A model generated the notes under the pieces. The model had not been told where the DNA came from and searched no databases. It worked only from the letters and a program-made list of their open reading frames with translations. Position numbers and translations under genes: made by a program. From Pseudomonas neuropathica (GTDB lineage: Bacteria; Pseudomonadota; Gammaproteobacteria; Pseudomonadales; Pseudomonadaceae), in NCBI RefSeq assembly GCF_015461835.1, contig NZ_JACOPX010000024.1, positions 1 through 64,000 on the forward strand: a stretch of DNA of 64,000 bases, written 5' to 3'. Below, piece by piece: positions 8,646 through 17,209 of the stretch; positions within the stretch are counted from its first letter, which is position 1, and every line of letters starts with the position of its first letter.

Positions 8646-10154
8646 ATGGCGCATAACGAAGCAGTCGACGTAGTTCTGGTTGGGGCGGGCATCATGAGTG
8701 CCACCCTGGCCGTGCTGCTCAAAGAGCTCGACCCCGCGATCAAGCTGGAAGTCGTCGAGCTGATGGATTCCGGTGCTGCCGAGAGTTCCAACCCATGGAA
8801 CAACGCCGGTACCGGCCACGCCGGTCTGTGCGAGCTGAACTACACGCCGCAATCCGCCGATGGCACCGTCGACATCAAGAAAGCCGTGCACATCAACACC
8901 CAGTTCGAGGTGTCGAAGCAGTTCTGGTCGTACCTGACCAAGAAAGGCACGTTCGGCTCGTGCAAATCATTCATCAGCCCGGTGCCGCACCTGAGTTTCG
9001 TTCAGGGCGACAGCGGCGTGTCTTTCCTCAAATCGCGCTTCGACGTGCTGAGCAAGCATCACGCCTTCGCCGACATGGAGTACACCGAGGACAAGGCCAA
9101 AATGGCCGAGTGGATGCCGCTGATGATGCCGGGCCGCTCGCCGGACGAAGTCCTCGCCGCCACTCGCGTGATGAACGGCACCGACGTCAACTTTGGCGCC
9201 CTGACCAATCAGTTGCTCAAGCACCTGACCAGCGCACCCGACACCCAAGTCAAATACTGCAAGCGCGTCACCGGCCTCAAGCGTAACGGCGCTGGCTGGA
9301 CCGTGAGCATCAAGGACGTCAACAACGGCAACACCCGTGAAGTCGACGCCAAGTTCGTCTTCCTCGGCGCCGGCGGTGCCGCCCTGCCATTGCTGCAGGC
9401 TTCGGGCATCGAGGAAAGCAAAGGCTTCGGCGGCTTCCCGATCAGCGGCCAGTGGCTGCGTTGCGACAACCCGGAAGTGGTCAAGCATCACCAGGCCAAA
9501 GTGTACAGCCAGGCCGCGGTGGGTTCGCCACCGATGTCGGTGCCGCACCTGGACACCCGCGTAGTCGACGGCAAGAAGTCCCTGCTGTTCGGGCCATACG
9601 CCGGTTTCACCACCAAGTTCCTCAAGCACGGCTCCTTCATGGACCTGCCGCTGTCCGTTCGCGCCGGCAACATCGGGCCGATGCTGGCCGTGGCGAAAAA
9701 CAACATGGACCTGACCAAGTACCTGGTCAGCGAAGTGATGCAATCGATGGAGCAGCGTCTGGATTCCCTGCGCCGCTTCTACCCGGAGGCGAAAGCCGAA
9801 GACTGGCGCCTGGAAGTGGCCGGCCAACGGGTACAGATCATCAAGAAAGACCCGAAAAAGGGCGGCATCCTGCAGTTCGGTACCGAACTGGTGTCGGCCA
9901 AGGACGGCTCCCTCGCCGCCCTGCTCGGCGCCTCGCCAGGTGCGTCGGTGACCGTTTCGATCATGCTGGAACTGATCGAGAAGTGCTTCCCGGCCAAGGC
10001 CAAGGGTGAGTGGGCTGGCAAACTGGCCGAGATCTTCCCGGCCCGTGAAAAGGTTCTGGAAACCGATGCTGCGCTGTATCGCAAGATCAACACGCAGAAC
10101 AACATCGCGCTGGAACTGGTTGAAGAAAGCAGCGAGACCCCAAGCTACGCTTGA
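8646..10154 (+). CDS. mqo: Malate:quinone oxidoreductase
   Basis: FAD enzyme at the inner membrane that oxidises malate to oxaloacetate and passes electrons to quinone, replacing or backing up malate dehydrogenase in the TCA cycle. The 502-residue length is typical. Visible motifs are the N-terminal FAD-binding VDVVLVGAGIMSATLAVLL, the conserved PWNNAGTGHAGLCELNYTPQ, and the C-terminal GASPGASVTVSIMLELIEKC. The ATG follows a GGAGA site. It is monocistronic with its own terminator and an unusually long upstream region. It probably corresponds to MqoB of P. aeruginosa. Confidence 0.96.
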   Translation: MAHNEAVDVVLVGAGIMSATLAVLLKELDPAIKLEVVELMDSGAAESSNPWNNAGTGHAGLCELNYTPQSADGTVDIKKAVHINTQFEVSKQFWSYLTKKGTFGSCKSFISPVPHLSFVQGDSGVSFLKSRFDVLSKHHAFADMEYTEDKAKMAEWMPLMMPGRSPDEVLAATRVMNGTDVNFGALTNQLLKHLTSAPDTQVKYCKRVTGLKRNGAGWTVSIKDVNNGNTREVDAKFVFLGAGGAALPLLQASGIEESKGFGGFPISGQWLRCDNPEVVKHHQAKVYSQAAVGSPPMSVPHLDTRVVDGKKSLLFGPYAGFTTKFLKHGSFMDLPLSVRAGNIGPMLAVAKNNMDLTKYLVSEVMQSMEQRLDSLRRFYPEAKAEDWRLEVAGQRVQIIKKDPKKGGILQFGTELVSAKDGSLAALLGASPGASVTVSIMLELIEKCFPAKAKGEWAGKLAEIFPAREKVLETDAALYRKINTQNNIALELVEESSETPSYA

Positions 10155-10162
10155 TCACGCCG

Positions 10163-10195
10163 CAGAAAAAACGCCCCAATCGGGGCGTTTTTTAT
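10163..10195 (+). terminator. Rho-independent terminator of mqo
   Basis: AAAACGCCCC-AAT-CGGGGCGTTTTTT stem-loop with T-tract just after the mqo stop codon. Confidence 0.9.
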
Positions 10196-10204
10196 GGACG
10201 CCAG

Positions 10205-10306
10205 AATCAAAAGATCGTCCGATCGCGGCCCGAGCCTTCGGCAGCTCCTACAGGGCCAACATAAATCCCATGTAGGAGCTGCCGAAGGCTGCGATCTTTT
10301 GATCTT
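10205..10306. repeat. REP pair, family B, interrupted left arm
   Basis: Inverted GTAGGAGCTGCCGAAGGCTGCGATC units. The left copy carries a small insertion (GATCGTCCGATCGCGGCCCG) that disturbs its stem. Confidence 0.85.
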
Positions 10307-10317
10307 GTCTTTTGCCC

Positions 10318-10605
10318 TTAACCGCGGGACTTTTCGATCAGCTCGATGTATTCCGGGGCGTTGCGCTGATCGGCGATCAGATCAACGAAGGTCTTGCCCT
10401 GCTCATCCTTGCCATCAACGTCATAACCCGCCGCGACGAAGAAGCCCAGAAAGCGCTCGAAGTCGTCGATGCGCAGACCACGGTAAGCCTTGATCAGTTT
10501 GTGCAGCGACGGCGAAGTGGCGTCGACCGGCTCAAAATCGAGGAACAGCTTGATCTGCTCATCGCCGATCTCGTCACCAATCACTTGTTTCTTATCTTTA
10601 CGCAT
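10318..10605 (-). CDS. PA4642 family protein
   Basis: A 95-residue soluble protein found in pseudomonads beside mqo. It shows LHKLIKAYRGLRIDDFERFL and FVAAGYDVDGKDEQGKT, a helical arrangement rather like an ankyrin-type pair, ending ADQRNAPEYIELIEKSRG. Function is unknown. Neighbour order (mqo, this gene, the next exported protein, hpt, upp, uraA) matches P. aeruginosa as I remember it. A short gap separates it from the following minus-strand gene, so the two may be co-transcribed. Confidence 0.75.
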   Translation of the reverse strand: MRKDKKQVIGDEIGDEQIKLFLDFEPVDATSPSLHKLIKAYRGLRIDDFERFLGFFVAAGYDVDGKDEQGKTFVDLIADQRNAPEYIELIEKSRG

Positions 10606-10668
10606 TGCCGACTCCAGCTCGCAGACATGACACGGGGCGGGCAGTTTACCCCTGCCCGCCCGCCCGGC

Positions 10669-11148
10669 TCAACGCGATCGCACCGCCCCGGTGTGCAAAT
10701 CAGCCCAAATATGGCCGTTGGCGTAACTGAGGAACTGCACGTACACGGTGTCGTTGCGCAGAAGATCGATGATCACGCGGTATTGGGCCTGTGGATAAAA
10801 CAGTGTGAGGGTTTTGCTCTTGTCGTCATAAACCGGCTTTTTCAGGCTTTTGCTTTCACCGTCGAAATTCACCAGCACCTGAGTAATGGTCGCGCCCTTG
10901 TTCAGGGATTTGCCCTTGAGGCGGATCAGCAGCGGTGAAGTGACCGGGATCGGCTGCTGATTGGATTGGCGTTGTGCGCCGACCACCACGGAGTAATCGG
11001 TGACCTGCATGAGTTGCTGCTGCTCGGGCTCGGCATCGCGCACGGTCAGATCGTCCGGCGGCAGGAATTGACTGTGCATCGGCGCGGCGGACAGCGGCAG
11101 GCTGAGGGCCAGCAACAAGGCGGCAAAGCTGCGGATCAAGAGGCGCAT
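10669..11148 (-). CDS. Exported hypothetical protein
   Basis: A 159-residue protein with a clear Sec signal peptide (MRLLIRSFAALLLALSLPLSAAP), probably periplasmic. The mature part contains ITQVLVNFDGESKSL and YRVIIDLLRNDTVYVQFLSYANG, giving the look of a beta-rich domain. No enzyme motif is recognised. It lies upstream of the PA4642-type gene on the same strand with a 63-bp gap and may share its transcript. Confidence 0.7.
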   Translation of the reverse strand: MRLLIRSFAALLLALSLPLSAAPMHSQFLPPDDLTVRDAEPEQQQLMQVTDYSVVVGAQRQSNQQPIPVTSPLLIRLKGKSLNKGATITQVLVNFDGESKSLKKPVYDDKSKTLTLFYPQAQYRVIIDLLRNDTVYVQFLSYANGHIWADLHTGAVRSR

Positions 11149-11220
11149 GACAGGCTCCGGGGGGCGGGGCCGAGCACTCTAGCATGGGTATCGCGGATGG
11201 ATCAGCACACACAAAACAAC

Positions 11221-11310
11221 TGTGGGAGCGAGCTTGCTCGCGAAGGCGGACTGACATTCAAAACAGATGTCGACTGATACACCGCTTTCGCGAGCAAGCT
11301 CGCTCCCACA
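11221..11310. repeat. REP pair, TGTGGGAGCGAGCTTGCTCGCGAAGGCGG family
   Basis: Inverted units at 11221-11249 and 11282-11310 (family C of the window) lie between the exported-protein gene and the 3' end of hpt. Confidence 0.9.
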
Positions 11311-11328
11311 TTTAGATCGAGGCGCGGA

Positions 11329-11886
11329 TTACATGCCTTTTACGGCAAAGATCCCGTTTGCGTTGCGCCAGTAGCCTTTGTAGTCCATGCCGTAACCGAA
11401 GATATAGCGGTCGATGCACGGCAGCCCGACGAAATCGGCTTTCAGGTCAGGACGCGCCTTGCGGTCGTGATCCTTGTCGATCAGCACGGCGGTGTGCACT
11501 TTGCGCGCACCGGCGTGTTTGCAGAAGTCGATGATCGCGCCGAGGGTGTGACCTTCGTCGAGGATGTCGTCGATGATCAGCACGTCGCGGTCGATGAACG
11601 AAACTTCCGGCTTGGCTTTCCAGAACAGGTCGCCGCCGCTGGTTTCGTTGCGATAACGGGTCGCGTGCAGGTAGGAGGCTTCCAGCGGGAACTGCAGATG
11701 CGTCAGCAGTTTGCCGGAGAAAATCAGCCCGCCGTTCATCACGCAGAACACTACCGGATTGCTGTCAGCCAGTTGTTCGTTGATTTGTGCACCGACGCGG
11801 GCGATGGCGGCCTCGACTTCAGCTTCGGTGTACAGGCAGTCAGCCTCTCGCATGATTTGACGGATATGCTCGAGATCAGCGGACAT
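11329..11886 (-). CDS. hpt: Hypoxanthine-guanine phosphoribosyltransferase
   Basis: Purine salvage enzyme converting hypoxanthine or guanine plus PRPP to IMP or GMP. The 185-residue product has the PRPP-binding loop VLIIDDILDEGHTL near residues 101-114 and the family segments VVFCVMNGGLIFSG and DFVGLPCIDRYIFGYGMDYKG. The ATG at 11886 follows a GGAGAG site; an upstream frame to 12012 is rejected. It is divergent from upp. Its 5' untranslated region contains runs of 7 and 11 consecutive C on the coding strand, very close to the ribosome-binding site. Confidence 0.94.
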   Translation of the reverse strand: MSADLEHIRQIMREADCLYTEAEVEAAIARVGAQINEQLADSNPVVFCVMNGGLIFSGKLLTHLQFPLEASYLHATRYRNETSGGDLFWKAKPEVSFIDRDVLIIDDILDEGHTLGAIIDFCKHAGARKVHTAVLIDKDHDRKARPDLKADFVGLPCIDRYIFGYGMDYKGYWRNANGIFAVKGM

Positions 11887-11897
11887 GGCGCTCTCCA

Positions 11898-11920
11898 GGG
11901 GGGGAATGTGGGGGGGGGGG
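11898..11920. repeat. Poly-G tracts (G7 and G11) upstream of hpt
   Basis: Plus-strand runs of 7 G (11898-11904) and 11 G (11910-11920), separated by AATGT, lie 12-34 bases upstream of the hpt start codon. Such mononucleotide tracts are prone to slipped-strand length change or sequencing error. Confidence 0.9.
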
Positions 11921-12065
11921 TATGGCTGCGAAAAGCGGGCAAAGGTACGCATCTCGAGAGGCCGAATCAAGCCTTTATGGACTAACGTACAGAATGTCCT
12001 ATAGGACATCACCCTCGGATAGATTAATCTAGGCCGGTTTTTTTGCCCGCCGCCGGAGTTTTTCC

Positions 12066-12704
12066 ATGCCCATCCTCGAGATCCGCCATCCGCTGATCCG
12101 TCATAAACTCGGCCTGATGCGCCGCGCCGATATCAGCACCAAGAACTTCCGTGAGCTTGCTCAGGAAGTCGGCGCCCTGTTGACCTATGAAGCTACCAAA
12201 GATTTGCCGCTGGAGTCCTACGATATTGCAGGCTGGTGCGGCACCGTGTCGGTCGAGAAAATCGCCGGCAAGAAGATCACCGTCGTGCCGATCCTGCGCG
12301 CCGGCATCGGCATGCTCGAAGGCGTGCTGAGCCTGATCCCGGGTGCCAAGGTTTCCGCGGTGGGCGTTGCCCGCAACGAAGAAACCCTGCAAGCGCACAC
12401 TTATCTGGAAAAACTGGTTCCGGAAATCGACGAACGGTTGGCGATGATCATCGACCCGATGCTCGCTACCGGCAGCTCGATGGTGGCGACCATTGATCTG
12501 TTGAAGAAAGCCGGCTGCAAAGACATCCGCGCGATGGTACTGGTTGCCGCGCCGGAAGGTATTGCCGCCGTAGAAAAGGCTCACCCGGACGTGACCATCT
12601 ACACCGCGTCCATCGATGAGCGCTTGAACGAGCACGGTTACATCATCCCAGGGCTTGGCGACGCCGGTGACAAGATCTTCGGCACCAAGCAGAAGGACGC
12701 GTAA
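12066..12704 (+). CDS. upp: Uracil phosphoribosyltransferase
   Basis: Pyrimidine salvage enzyme making UMP from uracil and PRPP. The 212 residues are the normal family length. It shows the PRPP-binding motif IIDPMLATGSSMVATIDLLK near residue 130, the family start PILEIRHPLIRHKLGLMR, and the C-terminal YIIPGLGDAGDKIFGTK. A GGAG site lies 9 bases before the ATG. Only two bases separate its stop from uraA, so uptake and phosphoribosylation of uracil are co-expressed. Confidence 0.97.
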   Translation: MPILEIRHPLIRHKLGLMRRADISTKNFRELAQEVGALLTYEATKDLPLESYDIAGWCGTVSVEKIAGKKITVVPILRAGIGMLEGVLSLIPGAKVSAVGVARNEETLQAHTYLEKLVPEIDERLAMIIDPMLATGSSMVATIDLLKKAGCKDIRAMVLVAAPEGIAAVEKAHPDVTIYTASIDERLNEHGYIIPGLGDAGDKIFGTKQKDA

Positions 12705-12706
12705 CC

Positions 12707-13981
12707 ATGCAGCAAGAGTTCAACGATCCGCTCTGGCGCACGGTGCTGTCCGGCGCCCAGATGCTGTTCGTGGCTTTCGGCGCCCTGGTGCTGATGCCGC
12801 TGATCACGGGCCTGGACCCGAACGTGGCACTGTTTACCGCAGGTCTGGGGACGATCCTGTTCCAGATCGTCACCGGGCGTCAGGTGCCGGTGTTTTTGGC
12901 GTCGAGCTTCGCTTTCATCACCCCGATCATTCTCGCCAAGGGCCAGTTCGGCCTTGCTGCGACCATGGGCGGTGTGATGGCGGCCGGTTTCGTCTACACC
13001 TTCCTCGGCCTGGCCGTGAAGATCAAAGGCACCGGATTTATCGACCGCTTGCTGCCACCGGTGGTGATTGGTCCGGTGATCATTTCCATCGGCCTGGCCA
13101 TGGCGCCGATTGCCGCGAACATGGCGATGGGCAAGGCTGGCGATGGTTCTGAACTGATCCATTACCAGACCGCGATGCTGATCTCGATGCCGGCATTGCT
13201 GACCACATTGATCGTGGCGGTGTTCGGTAAAGGCATCTTCCGCCTGGTGCCGATCATTTCCGGCGTGCTGGTCGGTTTTGCGATGGCGTTCTATTTCGGT
13301 GTCGTTGATACCGCGAAGATTGCCGCAGCGCCATGGTTTGCGATTCCGCACTTTACCGCGCCGGAATTCAACTGGCAGGCGATTCTGTTCATCGTTCCAG
13401 TGGCATTGGCTCCGGCCATTGAACACATCGGCGGCGTGATTGCGGTGGGTAGCGTGACCGGTCGCGATTACCTGAAGAAGCCGGGCCTGCATCGCACCCT
13501 GCTCGGCGACGGCATTGCCACCACCGCCGCCGGTCTGTTCGGCGGCCCGCCAAACACCACCTACGCGGAAGTGACTGGCGCAGTGATGCTGACCAAGAAC
13601 TACAACCCGAAAATCATGACCTGGGCGGCGATCTTCGCTATCAGCCTGGCGTTCATTGGCAAGTTCGGCGCGCTGCTGCAAAGCATTCCGGTGCCGGTGA
13701 TGGGCGGGATTCTGTGCTTGCTGTTCGGCTCGATCGCGGCGGTGGGGATGAACACCCTGATCCGTCACAAGATCGATCTGGGCGAAGCGCGCAATCTGGT
13801 GATCGTTTCGGTGACGCTGGTCTTCGGCATTGGCGGTGTGCTGGTCGGCACCGGTACCGGTCCGGACGACTTCGGCCTCAAAGGCATCGCGCTGTGCGCG
13901 GTGGTGGCGATTGCGCTGAACCTGATTCTGCCGGGCAATGATGGCTGGAAGAACAAGAAGGCGGATGAGCCGCTGATCTAA
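12707..13981 (+). CDS. uraA: Uracil permease
   Basis: Nucleobase-cation symporter-2 (UraA) that imports uracil with protons across the inner membrane. The 424-residue protein has about 14 hydrophobic segments. It shows the NCS2 signatures VALAPAIEHIGGVIAVGSVTG and GLFGGPPNTTYAEVTGAVMLTK, with the conserved glutamates expected to bind uracil. It is the second gene of the upp-uraA operon. A REP pair follows the stop codon in place of a classical terminator. Confidence 0.95.
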   Translation: MQQEFNDPLWRTVLSGAQMLFVAFGALVLMPLITGLDPNVALFTAGLGTILFQIVTGRQVPVFLASSFAFITPIILAKGQFGLAATMGGVMAAGFVYTFLGLAVKIKGTGFIDRLLPPVVIGPVIISIGLAMAPIAANMAMGKAGDGSELIHYQTAMLISMPALLTTLIVAVFGKGIFRLVPIISGVLVGFAMAFYFGVVDTAKIAAAPWFAIPHFTAPEFNWQAILFIVPVALAPAIEHIGGVIAVGSVTGRDYLKKPGLHRTLLGDGIATTAAGLFGGPPNTTYAEVTGAVMLTKNYNPKIMTWAAIFAISLAFIGKFGALLQSIPVPVMGGILCLLFGSIAAVGMNTLIRHKIDLGEARNLVIVSVTLVFGIGGVLVGTGTGPDDFGLKGIALCAVVAIALNLILPGNDGWKNKKADEPLI

Positions 13982-14013
13982 ATCTTTAGATCTTCATCGC
14001 CTGACAGATAGCT

Positions 14014-14077
14014 ATCGCGAGCAGGCTCACTCCTACAAGGTCAACACAATACCTGTAGGAGTGAGCCTGCTCGCGAT
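14014..14077. repeat. REP pair, family A
   Basis: Inverted 24-25-base REP units at 14014-14037 and 14053-14077 lie between the convergent uraA and hemH genes. Confidence 0.9.
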
Positions 14078-14083
14078 TTGCTT

Positions 14084-15109
14084 TTAGAGGGCCAGCGGCG
14101 CTCGTTCGCAGAGGGTCGCCAAGGCCTTAGCCCATTGCGGGTCATCATTCAGGCATGGCACCAGCACCAATTCCTCGCCCCCTGCTTCGCGGAACTGTTC
14201 TTTGCCGCGATCGCCAATCTCTTCCAGCGTCTCGATGCAATCGGCGACAAACGCCGGGCACATCACCAGAATCTTCTTCACGCCGCTTTTCGCCAATTCA
14301 TCCAGGCGCGCTTCGGTGTACGGTTCGATCCACTTCGCCCGCCCCAGACGCGACTGAAACGACACCGACCATTTGCCATCCGGCAGACCCATGCGCTCAG
14401 CGAACAACGCCGCAGTACGCAGGCATTGCGCGCGATAACAGGTCGCCAATACCGCAGGCGAGGCGTTCTTGCAGCAGTCTTCATTCTTGAAGCAATGATT
14501 GCCGGTCGGATCGAGTTTGGTCAGGTGCCGCTCAGGCAGACCGTGGAAGCTCAGCAGCAAGTGATCGTAATCCTGCTGCAGATGCGGCCGGGCGCTTTCG
14601 ACCAGCGCATCCAGATATTCCGGCTGATCGTAGAACGGCTGCAGCACCGACAGTTGCACGTCGAGTTTCTTTTCGCGGATCACCCGCTTGGCTTCTTCGA
14701 TCACTGTGGTCGTGGTGCTGTCGGCGAACTGTGGATACAGCGGTGCCAGCGTGATGCGCTTGTGCCCCGCCGCCACCAGTTTCAGCAGGCAGGTTTCAAT
14801 CGACGGCTCACCATAACGCATCGCCAGTTCCACTGGCCCCTGCTTCCATTGCGCCTTCATCTGCTGTTGCAGACGCTGGCTGAGCACCACCAGCGGCGAA
14901 CCTTCGTCCCACCAGATCGACGCATAGGCGTGGGCCGATTGCTCCGGGCGCTTGATCAGGATCAGCGACACCAGCAAGCGCCGCACCGGCCACGGCAGGT
15001 CGATCACGTACGGGTCCATCAGGAATTGATTGAGGTAGCGGCGCACATCGGCCACTGAGGTTGAGGCCGGGGAACCCAGGTTGACCAGAAGCAAGGCGTG
15101 ATCGGTCAT
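14084..15109 (-). CDS. hemH: Ferrochelatase
   Basis: Final enzyme of protohaem synthesis, inserting Fe2+ into protoporphyrin IX. The 341-residue product shows the family features LLVNLGSPAS at the N-terminus, LLLSFHGLPERH with the catalytic His, VSFQSRLGRAKWIEPYTEA, and VMCPAFVADCIETLEE. A cysteine-rich stretch HCFKNEDCCKN lies mid-protein. The ATG at 15109 gives the canonical start MTDHALLLVNLG; the longer frame is rejected. It lies 13 bases downstream of the TIGR01777 gene, probably in the same transcript. Confidence 0.95.
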   Translation of the reverse strand: MTDHALLLVNLGSPASTSVADVRRYLNQFLMDPYVIDLPWPVRRLLVSLILIKRPEQSAHAYASIWWDEGSPLVVLSQRLQQQMKAQWKQGPVELAMRYGEPSIETCLLKLVAAGHKRITLAPLYPQFADSTTTTVIEEAKRVIREKKLDVQLSVLQPFYDQPEYLDALVESARPHLQQDYDHLLLSFHGLPERHLTKLDPTGNHCFKNEDCCKNASPAVLATCYRAQCLRTAALFAERMGLPDGKWSVSFQSRLGRAKWIEPYTEARLDELAKSGVKKILVMCPAFVADCIETLEEIGDRGKEQFREAGGEELVLVPCLNDDPQWAKALATLCERAPLAL

Positions 15110-15122
15110 GCAACGTCCTATT

Positions 15123-16025
15123 TCAGAGGCGGCTGGAGAGATCATCCAGAGCCGCGCGTAAATCCGTGAACTGGAAAGTGAAACCCGCTTCCAGCAAGCG
15201 TGCCGGCACCGCCTTCTGGCCGCCGAGCAACAACAAAGACATCTCACCGAGGCCGACTTTCAGTGCCAGTGTCGGCATCGGCATGAACGCCGGGCGGTGC
15301 AACACGCTGCCCAGCGTTTTGGCAAATTCGCGATTGCGCACAGGTTTCGGCGCGCACGCATTATAAGGACCACGGGCCTGATCACGATGCAGAAGAAAAT
15401 CAATCAGGGCGATTTGATCGTTGATATGAATCCACGGCATCCACTGTCGGCCATTGCCCAAAGGCCCGCCGAGCCCGAGTTTGAATGGCAGCAACAGCCG
15501 CGACAAAAAGCCGCCCTCGGCCGACAGCACCAGACCGGTTCGCACCAGCACCACACGGATGCCTTGCGCCTCGGCACGTTGCGCGGTTTCTTCCCAGGCG
15601 ATGCACAACTGGCTGGCGAAATCGTCGATCACTGGCGGCGAATCCTCAGTCAATTCGCGCTCACCGCCATCGCCATACCAGCCAATGGCTGATCCGGAGA
15701 TCAACAACGGCGGCTTCTGTGCGCGCGTGTCGAGCCAGGTCAACAGGGTTTCCGTGAGCGTGATACGGCTGCTCCACAGCAACGCTTTGCGTCGATGGGT
15801 CCACGGCCGATCGGCAATCGGCGCACCGGCCAGATTGATGATCGCGTCCACAGGCTCATCGCCAAGGTCTTGCAGACGCGCAATACCCCGCACCTGCGCA
15901 CCACAGATTTTCGCGACTTTCTCCGGTTTGCGGCTCCACACCGTCAAGCGATGCCCCTGCTCCAACCAGTGTCGGCAGAGCGCACGTCCGATCAAACCAG
16001 TACCGCCGGTCAGCAATATGTGCAT
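15123..16025 (-). CDS. TIGR01777 family NAD-dependent epimerase-like protein
   Basis: A 300-residue extended-SDR protein of the TIGR01777/YfcH type. Nucleotide-binding ILLTGGTGLIGRALC lies at residues 3-17, with the family segments INLAGAPIADRPWTHRRK, SGSAIGWYGDGG and MPWIHINDQ. A C-terminal DUF1731-like part (AFMPMPTLALKVGLGEMSLL) follows. The reaction is unknown. It precedes hemH on the minus strand and is divergent from a putatively light-regulated operon, so the shared 197-bp intergenic region might influence it as well. Confidence 0.88.
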   Translation of the reverse strand: MHILLTGGTGLIGRALCRHWLEQGHRLTVWSRKPEKVAKICGAQVRGIARLQDLGDEPVDAIINLAGAPIADRPWTHRRKALLWSSRITLTETLLTWLDTRAQKPPLLISGSAIGWYGDGGERELTEDSPPVIDDFASQLCIAWEETAQRAEAQGIRVVLVRTGLVLSAEGGFLSRLLLPFKLGLGGPLGNGRQWMPWIHINDQIALIDFLLHRDQARGPYNACAPKPVRNREFAKTLGSVLHRPAFMPMPTLALKVGLGEMSLLLLGGQKAVPARLLEAGFTFQFTDLRAALDDLSSRL

Positions 16026-16151
16026 GACATCTTCCTCGCGTGGCGTTTAACCCGGATCACTAGTCTATTTTTATAAGCAGGGATCTTTTCTATCGGGCAG
16101 GCTCTATTGTTTAACCATAGGCCAAGCTGTCAGATCGAGAACGCTAGAAGT

Positions 16152-16175
16152 TATACCAAAAAACAAAATTGTACA
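16152..16175. promoter_or_regulatory. PplR/LitR-type operator TATACC-N12-TGTACA
   Basis: Halves at 16152-16157 (TATACC) and 16170-16175 (TGTACA) are separated by exactly 12 bases. This matches the T(G/A)TACA-N12-TGTACA direct repeat reported for P. putida PplR1 with one mismatch. It is 48 bases upstream of the FAD oxidoreductase start. A further lone TGTACA lies at 16197-16202. Confidence 0.65.
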
Positions 16176-16222
16176 GGTTTCATCCACGGCGTAGTCTGTA
16201 CAGAAAGGTAAACGAGGCCCCT

Positions 16223-17209
16223 ATGACTGTACCTATCGCAATCATTGGCACCGGCATCGCCGGACTTTCCGCCGCCCAGGCTCTGACAGAGACCGGGCAT
16301 ACCGTGCAATTGTTCGATAAAAGTCGCGGCAGCGGCGGGCGCATGTCGAGCAAACGCAGTGACGCCGGTTCGCTGGACATGGGCGCGCAATATTTCACCG
16401 CGCGTGATCGGCGCTTCGTCACCGAAGTGCAGCGTTGGCAAAGCCTGGGCTGGGTCGCCGAGTGGACACCGCAGCTCTACACGTATCAGGGCGGGCAACT
16501 GAATCTGTCGCCGGACGAGCAGACGCGCTGGGTCGGTACACCGCGCATGAGCGCCATCACTCGTGGACTGCTCGATGGCCTGGAAGTGCACTTTGCCTGC
16601 CGCATCACCGAGGTCTTTCGCGGTGAAGAGCACTGGCACTTGCAGGACGCCGAAGGCTTCACCCATGGCCCGTTCAGTCACGTGGTGATCGCCACGCCGG
16701 CCCCTCAAGCGACAGCCTTGCTGGCCGCTGCCCCGAAACTTGCCGGGGCCGCCGCCGGGGTAAAAATGGACCCGACCTGGGCTGTCGCCCTCGCCTTCGA
16801 TACACCGCTGGATACGCCCCTTGAAGGCTGCTTCGTGCAGGACAGTCCGCTCGACTGGCTGGCACGCAACCGCAGCAAACCCGGACGTGACAACACACTC
16901 GACACCTGGGTGCTGCATGCGAGCAGCGCGTGGAGCCGGCAGCACATCGACCTGTCCAAGGAAGCTGTGATCGAGCAACTGCACGGAGCTTTTGCCGAAT
17001 TGCTGCACAGCGCCATGCCCGCGCCAACCTTCAGCCTCGCCCACCGCTGGCTCTACGCACGTCCGGCGACGGGCCACGAATGGGGCACCCTGGCCGATGC
17101 CGATCTGGGTTTGTATGCCTGCGGCGACTGGTGCCTGTCGGGCCGCGTCGAAGGCGCTTGGCTCAGTGGCCAGGAAGCAGCGCGACGCTTGCACGAACAC
17201 CTGCAATGA
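16223..17209 (+). CDS. NAD(P)/FAD-dependent oxidoreductase, renalase-like
   Basis: A 328-residue flavoprotein with an N-terminal Rossmann dinucleotide-binding fold (IAIIGTGIAGLSAAQALTE, residues 5-23). The typical amine-oxidase/renalase continuation is LFDKSRGSGGRMSSKR and MGAQYFTARD, and the FAD-contacting C-terminus is GLYACGDWCLSGRVEGAWLSG. The substrate is unknown. The ATG at 16223 follows an AACGAGG site; the upstream codons lie inside the operator region. It overlaps the next gene by 4 bases and sits behind a LitR-type operator, so light-induced expression is inferred. Confidence 0.88.
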   Translation: MTVPIAIIGTGIAGLSAAQALTETGHTVQLFDKSRGSGGRMSSKRSDAGSLDMGAQYFTARDRRFVTEVQRWQSLGWVAEWTPQLYTYQGGQLNLSPDEQTRWVGTPRMSAITRGLLDGLEVHFACRITEVFRGEEHWHLQDAEGFTHGPFSHVVIATPAPQATALLAAAPKLAGAAAGVKMDPTWAVALAFDTPLDTPLEGCFVQDSPLDWLARNRSKPGRDNTLDTWVLHASSAWSRQHIDLSKEAVIEQLHGAFAELLHSAMPAPTFSLAHRWLYARPATGHEWGTLADADLGLYACGDWCLSGRVEGAWLSGQEAARRLHEHLQ

